From: Vigna angularis
Lineage: Eukaryota > Streptophyta > Magnoliopsida > Fabales > Fabaceae
Direction of reading: 5' to 3'
Assembly: GCF_016808095.1 (NCBI RefSeq)
Contig: NC_068978.1
Span: 29,027,306-29,091,305 of the forward strand
Length of the DNA: 64,000 bases
Below, piece after piece: positions 43,391 through 55,278 of this stretch. How positions within the stretch are numbered: the first letter of the stretch is position 1; each line of letters begins with the position of its first letter. The position numbers and the translations under genes are program-made. The notes under the pieces are model-generated. The model worked only from the letters and a program-made list of their open reading frames with translations. It was not told the DNA's origin and searched no databases.

Positions 43391-44423
43391 CTGTAATTGA
43401 GTGATAGTTGATTCAATCCATTATTAAAAATAAATTCCTTCATACGATCCCTTTATTCAGGTCCAAATCAAGGTTTCTGAATTATCGGGTTCGTACCAGG
43501 GAATGATTCAAGAGGAAACAAATACCAATGAGTTAAATTATTCAATGCGCAAAGCATATCTTATTAATTCACAATACATTACTTCACACATAACTACATG
43601 ATCCTTTGTTCCAAAACCTTTTTTCTTAAAAAGCTCTCTCAGCAACCACCAAAAGAAGGTAGTTATTTACCACAATAAGCTATAACCCAAATACACCCCA
43701 CACAATTTTCCTTTTTTAAATGTTATTTGTTAAAATTTAGATTTTGTTAATTGGAATACTCAAACCCACTACCTATCCCTCCCTCCCTTTCACTTTTACC
43801 ATCAAGCCAATTACACATAATGGCATATTGTTCAACAACAAACCTCAAAGCAGTATATAGACAACAACATTTTCGAATGACAGAATATCTTTCTGTTACA
43901 TAAAGTTTGCTGTTATATAGAATAAATAATTAGTTTAGGTACTATGATTAGTTTTTCAGTTACATTTATCATTTGAATTCACCTTCATCTCTTGAATTAT
44001 TCGTGAAACAGACTTTCTCTCTATAATAAGAACTCTGCTCATAAACTTCGTTACAAATTACAAGACACAATTATGAGTACAACCATCAAATTAGCACCAC
44101 AAAACAAACTCTCAAAATTAATCCATTTCATTTCACCACATTACTGACAACCCAAATTTCTCACACAATCATGAACATTATCATATCATCCTATCAGAAT
44201 TCGCAAAGATCGGGAACTCTGTAAACACTCCTTTTTTTTTCTGTGCACAAAAAACACAATGTAAAAAATAACAAGAAAAGAAACCTACAACAACTTGAAA
44301 CACAGTTGCATCAAACACAAAGCATTTAAACCAAATTAACGAACTAACACAAGCAATTGCTAAAATGAAATTAAGAAGACGAAAAAGAAGAATGAAAACG
44401 CGTATGCAGAATATGGAACTCAC

Positions 44424-44570
44424 CGGCAGCAAGTACAAAAACGTCGCCAACCTCCGAGAAAAAAAGATTGTAAGAAAATTTGAGAGATGCAAAAAGGAAC
44501 TCAGAAGTTGTACATGACGGGGCAGAGAGAGAAAGAGCGAGGAAATGTGGGTTTGTGATGCAAGTCAAAG
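44424..44570 (-). promoter_or_regulatory. Non-coding first exon and promoter-proximal region of the A9-domain gene
   Basis: On the minus strand a CT-rich leader (CTCGCTCTTTCTCTCTCTGC at about 44550-44530) leads to GTACTTGCTGCCG, then donor GTGAGTTCC at 44423. The next acceptor is at 43391. The exon's 5' end is an estimate. No convincing TATA box lies in the AT-rich DNA upstream. Confidence 0.55.
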
Positions 44571-44599
44571 GGAATTAGAGAAAATAGTAAAAGTGAGAC

Positions 44600-47500
44600 A
44601 TTTCAGAGAAAATAAATAAATGAATAAAAAATAAAAAATAAAAGTTTGGATCAAGTTAATTTAAAATTATTTTTTTATTTTAATAATATAATAATTGTAA
44701 TAAGGTATTTAACTTTCATGGATAATTAAGAAAAGATGAAAAGTAATTTTAAAGATTTTTTAAAATATTATTTAATATAAAATAAATTAATAATGTAGTT
44801 ATGCTTGAAACAGGGGAAATAATTGGGTTGAAGAAAAAGAAAAATTATTGGAAAATAGAGAATCTAAACAGAAAAACGATATTTCATTTAGCACACTTTC
44901 TTGAACTTTATGTGAATATGTAAAAAAATAAAATTAACGTTTAACATCTTTAATTGTATCTTTTTTAGATTGTATAATTAATAAGTGTTTTTTTTTTCTA
45001 AGTCTAGTTTTAAATAGCAGAATTTAACATAGGTTTCCAAATCTGCAGTTCTAAATTGCAAATCTCTTAATTTACTCATTTTAATATATTGATGCTTTTA
45101 TTCATTTTAAAAATAAAATATAAATGAAGTTTGCATGTTAAAAGTAAATTTCATTTGAAAACTAAATACAAAATTAATATGCATGTCTATTTTATTTTAA
45201 CTCGATCCTTTTTATTCTTATATTGTTTCTCAGTCTTTGCTATCTACGTTTTTACTAAATAAAAGAGCAATGCTCGAAACTCTTTCTGACACATTTTTTA
45301 TTGCTGAGAATTTATTGACGACCAAAAAAGGACAGATACATTAAATACGGTTTTGGATCTATAATTTTCTTTTTCTAAATTTTAATAAACTCCGACCAAC
45401 ATTACAAAATGTGTTCTTATTGCTTTTTAGCGTATTTTACAGAGAAATATGTTTCTAATTAATACTTCTCTTAAAAAAAATCTTTTATAAAATATTGGTA
45501 TTGCGTTTTTCTCTAAGGATATTAGATAAAAAATTATAAATATTCTCAACGTGTTAAAATAAAAAGAAAACCTATAAATTATAAGTTACAACTATACATA
45601 AATGAATTTATAGAATATTATATTAAAGTTTTAAATAAAAGAAACTTTAATGTACGTATAAGTTAGCTCTAATTTATATAAAGAAATATTTATTAAATGT
45701 TTTAGATTAATGATTGTGAAAAGAACTCTGAATAATTATATATATAAATACAATATGATATAATACAAGTTTTTAATTTCTAAAATTTAAGTTAAATTAG
45801 AATTTTATTTTATTTAAAATTTTGATATATTTTGGTGTTAAATTTTAAAAATGAATGGATATAATTTTTTTTAAGTTAATTTTGTTAATTTTGTAAAGTT
45901 TATTAAGTTATGTATCAAATTGAAGTTTGTGTTGTAACTTGTCAAAATTATTTAAATATCATTTTGAAATATATTTGACATGTAAAAAAGATTTAAGTTA
46001 ATTAGATTAGAAGAATTATATTTATCGTTTTTCAAAGTTTGAGAAATAATATCAAAGTTTGAGATATTGACAAATTCGAATTTAATGTAGAATTAAAAAC
46101 ATAGATAACCTTGTTATATAATCAAACTATGTGTTTAAATTGAACATTTAAGATTTTTATTAATATAAGAAAAAATATTATTATTAAAGAAATATATACT
46201 TGTCGACATTTGAAATAACCTTAAAACTTAATATATTACTTGAAATTACTAAACTTACAGACGGTAAGTTTGATTATTTTATTACAAATATGCCTAGATG
46301 AAGTTATTATGATAAGTCCACTTACACCAATCATAATAAGTTTAAGCCTTTATTACGAATTTGTTAATTAACTTATTATGACAAGACTCGTCAACTTATT
46401 AAGTCGTCATTGAATCAATCTTTTGCACTAGTGTGTTTAAAAAGATTCAATGTAATCTCTTCTATTAGATTTGTTTTCACATTATTTAGAAGATTATCAT
46501 TGTGTCAATCTCTGATTTTTCTTTCTTTCTTCCTCCACCATTCATCACCTTCTCCCACTTTTTCCCCCTTTCTCCCTCTCTCCTCTACAATCCACCTCCA
46601 TTACCTTTTTCTTCTTCCTTTCTTTTCCACCACTCATTTCCCTTCTTTTCCCCTCTCTTAGGTGTTTTTGTTTACCTTTTTCCCTTTCTCCCTTCTCTCC
46701 CTATTTTCTCTCTCATGTAAGACTGTGTATGTGTTGAGAAGTTCATTTGAGCTTATTTCATGTAACAATTGAGTTCATTTGTTTCCTTCTTTTATCTTCT
46801 TTATACTCATCTTGCAATAGTGTTGGATTTCTTTTGATCAATAGAACAGTAAAATGAGGAAAAATGTTACATTATGAAGCATTATATCATGGTTGATTAT
46901 GTTATAAGCGAGTTGTGGTGGTACAGAGGTGGTGGTAGAAAGTCGAGTAAAAAAGATAACAAAGAAAAAAAAAGTGACACGTCCCAAATTTTGTTGTTTT
47001 TACTTATTTTGATCACTTTCTTTTTGTTCAATTAGTTTCATTTTGTTTTAAATTGAATTAATTTAGTCTTTTCCATTATATTTGTATAACCTCCATTAAA
47101 ATTGTATTTTGTAAATATCATATGTTAGTTTGTAGTACTTTTATCCTTTTTTAATTTTTTTTTTCACATGTCAAACTCTGTGTCATGCCATGTTGTAATG
47201 TCAGTTTCTCAAATTAGTGTTATAACCAAGTGTTAGTATGAGTGTCTTATATTCAATTAAATTCCTATATTTATTTCTTGACAATTGAGTTCGTATTTTT
47301 TTAGAAATTAGAATGTTGTTCATGTTCAAAATATAATTGAATTTAGTTTACTTACCAATAAAAATAAATAAATTATAAAAGTTGTTCTATTTTATGAAAA
47401 ATTATAAAAAAATATTATTTATTTTATAAAATTGATTTAAGTAGATGAATTAAGTTAAAAGATGTAAAATTATATTAATAATTTAGTTTAAATTTCATGT

Positions 47501-48577
47501 ATTATATGATTTAGATAATTTCAAACTAGATAAAATAATATCATTTTGGCTAGAGTATCTTGGCCAAAGCTAATAAGGATAAACCGTAATTAGTAGTTAA
47601 GACATAAAATGGATTAACGGAATCCTAAACAAATTAACCAAAGTAATCGCCTAAGTAGTTTAGGCCTAACTAAGTAAAAATTCATAAACAATGTAAATAA
47701 TACTATTCACAACATAATTAATTACCTATTCATTCAACTTTATTATCACCTCACACACATAAATGACTTGAAGGATAACAATGTTTTTTTGCGCACCTCC
47801 TTTGAACTGAGACTATATATGTACTTGTGAACATTTCAAAATACCTAGAAGTTGAAGAAGAGTATCTCAGGTAGAAAACTCATAATATATAAAAATTCTT
47901 ATAGAATCGTGATTATAATTAACTTTTGTTTAGAAAAATTAAATTTATAAATAAACTAACAAGAAAAATACACTAGTTTTCTAAAATTAGTATTTGAAAA
48001 ATTTTACATTTACATTTTTTAATATTTTGATTTTGTTTTTCTTTAAAGGATAAGTTGGTTCTTGTAGTCAATTTGATTATCAGATCAAACAAGATAAACC
48101 GTAAACATTGATCAAAATTTTAAAAGAAATTATAACTTTCAAATAAGTATTTTTTTGAAATTTAAATTAAAAAATAAAATGAATTTTAATATTTAAATAG
48201 AATAATTTTGATATATAAAAAGATAGATATACAAGTTATATTAGACTTAATTATTAATTTGATTTTATTTTAAACAGAGGATTTAAAAACAAATGAGACT
48301 TCGTGTGAAATTTTTTTATTACTTTAAAGATAATATGTTAATATATTATTAGTATTAAAATAACTTTGAAAATTGGAAACTATTGTATTCTTTAACACGC
48401 AACCCATTTAAGACCCTTATTTAGTTAGTGGAACTTTGAAGACAAAACGAATATATAAACAAAAATTAAATTTTCAATATTAGAAGAATCTGTTCCAAGA
48501 TCTCTATGTAAAAATTAAACAATTGAAAAACTTTAATAATTAGTTAAATTTGTTTAGTTCAAGATTCTTATAATTAA
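44600..48577. other. AT-rich intergenic region
   Basis: No gene seen. 46505-46720 is a long pyrimidine-rich tract (CTTTCTTCCTCCACC type) that yields spurious ORFs. At 46426 CACTAGTG ends a stretch with repeated CTTATTATGACAAG-like motifs (46250-46430). This could be one end of a CACTA element whose other end I did not find. Confidence 0.5.
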
Positions 48578-48649
48578 GTCGTTGTAGTATAGTGGTAAGT
48601 ATTTCCGCCTGTCACGCGGATGACCCGGGTTCGATCCCCGGCAACGGCG
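48578..48649 (+). tRNA. tRNA-Asp (anticodon GTC)
   Basis: 72 nt, no intron. Acceptor stem GTCGTTG pairs with CAACGGC (one T:G wobble), discriminator G. The anticodon stem is TCCGC/GCGGA with loop CTGTCAC, anticodon GTC. The T arm is CCGGG-TTCGATC-CCCGG. The A box (GTAGTATAGTGGT) and B box (GGTTCGATCCC) for RNA polymerase III are intact. It carries Asp to GAC/GAU codons. A T run lies about 10 bp downstream. Confidence 0.96.
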
Positions 48650-48919
48650 AAACTTTATGTTTTTATCCAATTGTGATTGAAAGTCAGTTTACACCTGCAA
48701 AGCGCGTTTGATTCTAATAAATTTTTTTTTATTAACTATTCTGAGACATCTTTTGTACTTGTATCTCATTTTAAGTTAGATTAAGTTTAGTTATGTTGTA
48801 TCGTGATTATTGGGGAACTGGTACTGGTTAATTCTAATATTTCTGTTACTTCTAGGATGGATCCAAACGCGCTTAGTGGAATGAATTTTAATCAAAAATC
48901 GAAAAAGATAAAAAACATT

Positions 48920-48987
48920 CGCCGTTGCCGGGGATCGAAGGTCGTCCGCGTGACAGGCGGAAATACTCACCACTATACTACAACGAC
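48920..48987 (-). pseudogene. tRNA-Asp(GTC) pseudogene, convergent to the intact gene
   Basis: The minus strand reads GTCGTTGTAGTATAGTGGTG and keeps the anticodon arm with GTC and the acceptor stem. Four bases (CGGG) of the T arm are missing, leaving GACCTTCGATCCCCGG, so the T stem cannot form and the B box is damaged. A TTTTTT terminator follows at about 48910. It lies tail to tail with the intact gene, 270 bp away. Confidence 0.9.
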
Positions 48988-50389
48988 ACGATGCTTTTTC
49001 GATTTAAATAACGTGTCTATTAACTATAACTCTAAACTATGTTTTCTCGATGTAATAGTTGGGAATTTCTTATGCTTCATTTTATGAATTAAATGTTATA
49101 AAAACAAGTTTTCTCTTTTTAAAATATGTAACAATTCTTTTTGAGCATGGGAAGAAAAACTTAAACTAGTCCATGTTAGTAAAATATATTAATTAATGAA
49201 CTCATGTATAAGAAAAGAAACATACCTCATGCATGATAGACTTAAATATAAAAATAAAGTAATTTCGGTAGCATTTAATAGCATCATTCTTATAAATATT
49301 ATTTACTTTATTCTTAAAAGGGGAAACACATTTACTAATAGAAATACACTCTTTACGTCTATATTTATATTTAATTTTTTTAATATAATAAAAACTATTA
49401 TTATTATAAATGTAATATAAATAACTTTTACAATCTTATTATAAATATTTTTTATTTATTTTGTAGGTAATATTTTTATTGTAAATAATTATTTTAATTT
49501 TTACAAAATTGTTAAATCTAAAAAATATATATCACTTAGAGAGTAAAGTTGATAACATAATAATTTAGTTTAAAAAATAATTACTTAAAAGATAAAATTA
49601 AAAGAAATATGTACTCTAAAAAAGAGAATTTCATGATATAGATGATTCTTTCTCTTTCACGAATGATATTTCAAAATAATTTTTTTTATTAAAACTAAAT
49701 TATATTAACAATTAACTTTTCAAATCTCATATTTGAGTTTGGACAGTTTTAAAGTCATCTCTATGTTTTAATTTTAGAGTAAACCAAACATATCAAAATA
49801 CAGTGACAAATTTGAAAATTTTGTAAATTTAGAGGTTCTAGTTCTCGAAAAATTGAAATTAATTAACCTTTATGTTTCGGTTTCTTAAAAATTGAGACCT
49901 AAATGTTTGACAAATATAGTTCTTGAAAAATCGAAACCTTTATTAACCTTTATGCATTTAAACGAGGGAAACAAATATAGTTTGTATCTTATATTGTTAT
50001 GCAAGTGTAGTTTGTTGATGTGTAATTATAATCGAACATTTTAAGGTATAACAATGAAGTTATTTTCAATTTAGGCGCCATTGGTAGCTACTTGTGATTT
50101 TTCTAAAGGACAAATTGTTATGTGGTTTTGCTTCTTGCACAAGTCTCTCCTAAACCATCTAAAAAACATGTAATAGATTGGTAAGAACCTCAATGTTATG
50201 AACTTTCTTTATTATATAAGCATATCCTAAAACATTCTATTTTTCATAATTCAATTGTTAGACATAACATGTTTTTAGGAAAATCAGATGTTAAGGCAAA
50301 AGAGCTTGCACGATTATTCCTCCAAGTTTAGTATTTTTGTCTATATATTTATAATTGTTTGATTTTTTTTTCTTCCTTAGTTATTTATA
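48988..50389. other. AT-rich intergenic region
   Basis: No convincing ORF, repeat or RNA gene seen. Confidence 0.5.
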
Positions 50390-50639
50390 CACTAGTACAA
50401 TAAAGGGAAAAGACCGCGGTTAATTTTGTCTATTCGCACCGGTTCTACAACCGAGATATATACAGACGAGGTAAAAAGTTTACCACTTTTTGCCTCGGTT
50501 GTGGACCGAGTAAAAAAGATGTAAGCTTCTGCCTCGGTTAAAATGAAACCCGAGGCGATAGAGGGTTTGGTTTCGGGTTCGATGAACCGAGGCGGTATAA
50601 TTTTTTTTTTCCTAAACATCAGCTCCAGATCCACCTTCC

Positions 50640-51095
50640 ATGAACTTCCTCCAATTCTTGAGTTCTCTAAACGCCTTCTCCATCTCCAGGTCCAGATCTC
50701 ATTTTCACATCACATGCTTCATTCCCTCACTTGGGTCACCTCCTTCTTCCTCCAAAGCTTACCTTCAAACTCTTCCATCAACCATAACTTCCATTTTCCT
50801 TCCCCCCACCAACCTTGAACAAAAGACAGATCCCTCTGTTCTCGCACTTCAAATCGAACTCTCTGTCAATCTCTCTCTACCCTACATAAGGCAAGAATTG
50901 AAGTCCCTATGTTCCAGAGCAAAGGTTGTAGCTTTCGTTGTGGATGTTTTTGCAAATGGGGCATTGGACCTTCCCGATGGTATCTTTATGAATACCTTCC
51001 TCGGATTGGAATCAGAGGCCATAACAACTTTGCATGAACACATGAAAGGGAAGCCCGTGATTTACCCTGTTGGACCCATCAGATCCACCGATTGA
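50640..51095 (+). pseudogene. Captured UGT72-like glycosyltransferase fragment
   Basis: The reading FLQFLSSLNAFSISRSRSHF is off-frame at first. It then gives ITCFIPSLGSPPSSSKAYLQ, TLPSTITSIFLPPTNLEQ and LALQIELSVNLSLPYIRQEL, then jumps to LDLPDGIFMNTFLGLESEAI and KPVIYPVGPI. In family-1 UGT72 enzymes these blocks belong to the N-terminal acceptor domain, but about 60-70 residues between AFVVDVFA and DLPDGI are missing and the C-terminal UDP-sugar domain (PSPG motif) is absent. It cannot be an active enzyme. The open frame ends at 51095. Confidence 0.85.
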
Positions 51096-51194
51096 TCATG
51101 AAAATGGGGGTGGATCTGAGTGAGGTTGCGAACGGAAGTTCGCCAGGCGCGAGTCTACGAAGAGGCATCGGCTTCGGATCTAAGACGAGGTGGT

Positions 51195-51410
51195 GGTGGC
51201 TCCCGACAGCGGCGGGGCAGCGGCGGGGCAGCGGCGGGGCCGCTTGCTCTTCACTTCAGAGAAGACGCACTAGCAGGTGAGGTGGAAGTTGCGCTCGAGC
51301 CGTCGCACAGGATGAGGCGGTGGTGGCTCCTGGCAGCGGCGGGGCAGCGGAGGGGTAGCGACAGGGCAGCGGAGGGGTAGCGGCGGAGCAACGTAGGGGC
51401 AGCGGCAGGG
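51195..51410. repeat. GC-rich minisatellite in CACTA 1
   Basis: Degenerate copies of GCAGCGGCGGGGCAGCGG, 10-14 bp period, near 51205-51240 and 51330-51410. Strong GC contrast with the AT-rich surroundings. Confidence 0.8.
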
Positions 51411-51780
51411 GGCACTTAGCGCAGGCAGCAGTGGAGCGTATACAGAAGAGAGAGAAGCAAGAAAAATAAAAGGAAAATAGGAGAGGTGTTAGGTTTTCTG
51501 TAGGTTTTCTGAAGATTTGCACGGTCCAAGCCCAAGTTTTAATAGTCTTATATGCCTCGGTCCATCTGTCAACCGAGGCAGTATTTCTTTCACCTGAGGT
51601 ATATACCTCGGTCCATTCTTCTAACCGAGGCAGTATTTAGTTTAGACACCGGTTGCTTAACAATCGAGGCATATAATGGTTTAAAATTTACAAAACTGCC
51701 ACCGCGTTTTGATACGCTTCGGTTCTAGAAAAACCGAAGCGTAATGTGCGAGTTAAAAATGCGATTTTTTACTAGTGATA

Positions 51781-52310
51781 ATTTGTCGATATATTATAGT
51801 GTAAAACTAACTCATATGAATGTGATTATTAAGTAAGGCAATGGATGACAACTGATCCTCGTACTCAAATTACAACTAGTTGGAAAATGATAATAATTTC
51901 ATTGAATCAAATCCTTTGCAACTTTGTTTTTCTATATATTAATTGAAATTATTGCCTTCTGTGCAGAAATTCAAAAGTACTACATCAATGCTTAATAAAT
52001 TAAGTATTTAAGAATACTTGTGCAAAATACATAATATAAATGTACAATAGTATTTAACACATGTGATTTTAGGTATTTAGAAAATGTCCATTTACTTGTG
52101 ATTTATTTAAAATTTTACAATATCATTATATCTTGTTAGGTATCATTTATAATATGTGTTGGTTGTGTCTGATTTCATATTGTTGTATCTGACTCACTTT
52201 AATTATGTCCAAGTTTGATATCTAGGCAAAATTAAAAACAAAAAAAATTATTTAAAAAAAACTCCTAAAATAGACTTCAGTTATTACCAAAATCGAAGCA
52301 TAAAGGTAAT
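51781..52310. other. Spacer between the two CACTA elements
   Basis: AT-rich DNA. One ACTTCAGTT...AACCGAAG-like motif near 52275 may belong to an older CACTA end. No gene seen. Confidence 0.45.
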
Positions 52311-52313
52311 ATT

Positions 52314-53830
52314 CACTAGTAAAAAATATGTTTTTGAACTCGCCTAATAGGCTTCGGTCAAAGAAAAACCGAAGCCTATCCGAAAGCGATGACAATCTTA
52401 TAGTTTTTACAAACTTATATGCATGATTTAAGAATATCCGAAGCATATAGAGCATCTTACCTCAGTTACAATTATAACCGGTGCCTAATACTTTCTGAAA
52501 AAGTTACCTGCACCTCTGCAAAACTGAGTTTTGGCCTGACACGTGATCCAGTGCTTCGGTTCTATACAGAACCAGTGTCGAAAGAGGTTTATGCCTCGGT
52601 CAGTACAGAACCGAGGCCTGATGAGAGGAGTACGAAAGAGGAAGCAGAGAGGGAGGGCACCATTAATGGCATGAATCAGTGTGCAAGCAAATGCGTCACA
52701 TCCCATCCCATCCCATTTTTCCTTGTCACATCGTGTCACATCCTCACCTTCTTCCTTCCCTCCAACTTTTCCTTCTTCCACTCCTAACCCTAAAATATAG
52801 CAAGGCTACTTCACCAAGCACGTGCTTGACTCATTAATAATAATCTTACAAATATACTTCAGTTTCACAAACAAAGAAGGAGGAGTTGGAGCTGACGGCT
52901 GACTCCTACACGGTTAAGGTTCAGCAAAGTTAGATTCTTGAGCTCCGCAAAGCTCGTCAGAACCTCGTCGGAGAGAACGTTGTTGTACAGATCCATCAAC
53001 TTGAGACTCTTCAGGTTCCCCAGCTCAGGAGTGAGCGAGCCGGAGAGCGCATTCACCTAAAGAAAGAGCGTGTCCATATTCTGAAGCCTTCCGAGGTCAG
53101 CCGGAATATCGCCGGAGAGTCCGCAATACGCGGCGTCGAAACAAACAAGTTGGGATAGGTTTCCAATCTCCGACGGGATGCCGCCGGAGTAAGCGTTGTA
53201 GTAGCCCATGTAGAGCTCGCGAAGCGCGGTGAGGTTTCCAAGCTCCGCGGGATGTTTCCCATGAGCTCATTAGGTGCTGCTAGGTGCCATACTCGGGAGG
53301 GATCTGGCCGGAGAAAAAGTTGTCGCTGAGATGGAGATTACGGAGGATGGGCATGGCGACAATGGCGATGGGGAGGGGACCGATCATGTTGTTGTTGTAG
53401 AGGTCAAGGACTTGGAGATTGGCGAGGCGGGTGAGGTTGGAGGGGAAGGTGGCGTTGAAGGCGTTGTTGGAGAGGTTGAGATGGCGGAGGGCGGAGAGTG
53501 CAGAGAAGGAGGTTGGGATTAGGCTGGAGAACTGATTGTCGGCGTGGGAGAGGTAGGAGAGGAAATGGAGGTACAGGAGAGGGGGAGAAACGACCTCGGT
53601 TCATCAAGAACCGAGGCATAAAGTACAACGAAAAAAAATATTTAAAAAAATAAAAAATGTTACTGCTTCAGTTAATTTTGAACCGAGGCATAATCCTACC
53701 ATTTTATGCTTCGGTTCTGAATCGAGGCATAAAGTCTATCACTTTTTACCTTGCCTGAATATGCATCGGTTAAGAAACCGGTGTCTATCAGCGAAAATAA
53801 CCGTTGTCGTTTCTCCTGATGACACTAGTG
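52314..53830 (-). mobile_element. Non-autonomous CACTA transposon 2 with captured LRR receptor kinase fragment, TSD ATT
   Basis: Starts CACTAGTAAAAAATATG and ends TGATGACACTAGTG. ATT is exact at 52311-52313 and 53831-53833. Sub-terminal CTTCGGTT/AACCGAAG and GCCTCGGTT/AACCGAGGC motifs fill both ends. No transposase. The middle holds an LRR receptor-kinase fragment on the minus strand. It shares sub-terminal motifs with CACTA 1 but differs in cargo. Confidence 0.92.
52870..53600 (-). pseudogene. Captured BAM1/2-like LRR receptor kinase fragment
   Basis: Minus-strand pieces in the correct order: ALRHLNLSNNAFNATFPSNL, then LQVLDLYNNNMIGPLPIAI and NLHLSDNFFSGQIPPEYGT (53580-53290). After a shift come LYMGYYNAYSGGIPSEIGN and FDAAYCGLSGDIPADLGR (about 53210-53080), then NALSGSLTPELGNLKSLKLM and SFAELKNLTLLNL (53056-52890). 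The series matches the LRR ectodomain of BAM1/BAM2 CLAVATA1-type kinases. Signal peptide, transmembrane and kinase parts are absent. Several frame changes make it non-coding. Confidence 0.85.
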
Positions 53831-53833
53831 ATT

Positions 53834-55240
53834 AGGTTTTAGGTATGACAAAAGCTAAAGTTTAATTAATTTAAAATTATTTAATTTAAAGGGTATTAGG
53901 CTTCAAGTTTGATAAAACACGAAGCCTAATCTTTTCTGATTTAAATAAATTATTTTATTTTAAAGATGTTAAGTTTTAGTTTATCTAGATAAGTGAAGTT
54001 TAATATGCCTTTTAAAATGAAACAAGTTTTATATGAAAAAGGTTTAGGTTTTAGTTATTAAAATAAACGTAACATTATTACTTTTTTTATTATTTATTAA
54101 TGGTGTTATGTTTAAGTTCTTATTAAATCAAGACCTAATATTAAAGTGTATGTTTTATTTTATAATCGAGGTAAAAATTCACTTTTTTTTACTACATTTA
54201 GATATGTCTCGATTGTTAACTGAGATATAATATTCCACTTAACGGATGTCAAAATTATTTCTTGCACTTATTATTGTTTATAAAATCCTATGAAATTTAG
54301 AGGTTTACAATAATAAATTATTATTAGTGAATTTAAGTTACAAACTTTCTATGGAAGAGTTCCACTTAAACCCAACAATGAAGTTGAAATCTTGATTATT
54401 ATTAATATTTCTCATTGATATATTAAATGAATCATTAGCGAATATTTTCCCATTGTTTCTCCACCTAATATATCTAGGCAATCTTATAAACAAAAAAAAG
54501 ACAAATTGAGGCTCAAAACCTTACCATTTGAACTTTGTAGAATACACAATTAATATCAATCAAATGTATGAGTTTTAATTATAAATCAAGAATTGTCTGT
54601 GCTACTTTCATTACTGACGCTCACGTTAAATGTTAAAAAAAAAGCTACATTTTTCTAAAGAAAATCCAATCTCAATCATTAATCATTGTAAAAAATTATG
54701 TTTGGTATAATAAAATAATTCAATTATCCCTACATAATTAGTACTTGATATGGGAGTGTAAAGTTCAAGTTATAGTTTCGAATTTTCATATACATCACAC
54801 TCCATACCTAACTTTACCACAGACATTTATTGTTTACACAACCACTAGAAAATTCAAATTTTTTCCAAAAGCATTTAATGAATTCACCTTATCCTTTTTC
54901 TCTTCTCTTATAAAGAATAATAAAAAATGGGAAAAAGAATTTAAATAATTCACCTTTTCCAAAAGCATTGAATGATTCCACAAAAATAATAAAGAATGGG
55001 AAAAATATGATTTGACATCATTTGACGACATTTATATAAGAATAAAATAGATATAAAAAAATAAACTTTTGTATTTTTAAAGAAAAAGAAATAAAGGATA
55101 TAATGTGAAAATTTTAGTGTTAAAATATGATTATCCTAAAGAATATACCCAAACGTATAAGCATAATACATGTGAAGTAAGATTGGTACACATAGGACAA
55201 AACACTTAAGATCAATCATCACTAATATAGAGAAACTACA
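53834..55240. other. AT-rich intergenic region
   Basis: Contains scattered AGGCTT...GAAGCCTAA-like motifs up to about 54240, which may be remains of another CACTA end. No gene seen. Confidence 0.45.
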
Positions 55241-55278
55241 CCAAAAACCCTAACCATGGTTGAATGGTTAGAAAAATC

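Larger units (their letters stand above)
50390..51777 (+). mobile_element. Non-autonomous CACTA transposon 1 with captured glycosyltransferase fragment, TSD ATA
   Basis: Starts CACTAGTACAATAAAGGG and ends GCGATTTTTTACTAGTG. ATA is exact at 50387-50389 and 51778-51780, the 3-bp duplication expected for CACTA (En/Spm) elements. Both ends carry many inverted short motifs, CCTCGGTT and AACCGAGG, which serve as transposase-binding sub-terminal repeats in this superfamily. No transposase is encoded. The inside holds a UGT fragment and a GC-rich GGCGGGGCAGC minisatellite at about 51195-51410. Confidence 0.92.

Noticed and set aside
46410..46720. Plus-strand ORFs of 72-83 codons
   Set aside because: Low-complexity Ser/Pro/Phe peptides from a pyrimidine-rich tract, with no start context or homology I can see.
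48803..49087. 94-codon ORF
   Set aside because: It runs across the tRNA-Asp pseudogene and has no protein-like motif.
51092..51522. ORFs of 62-88 codons on both strands
   Set aside because: They come from the GC-rich minisatellite in CACTA 1, after the captured glycosyltransferase fragment has ended.
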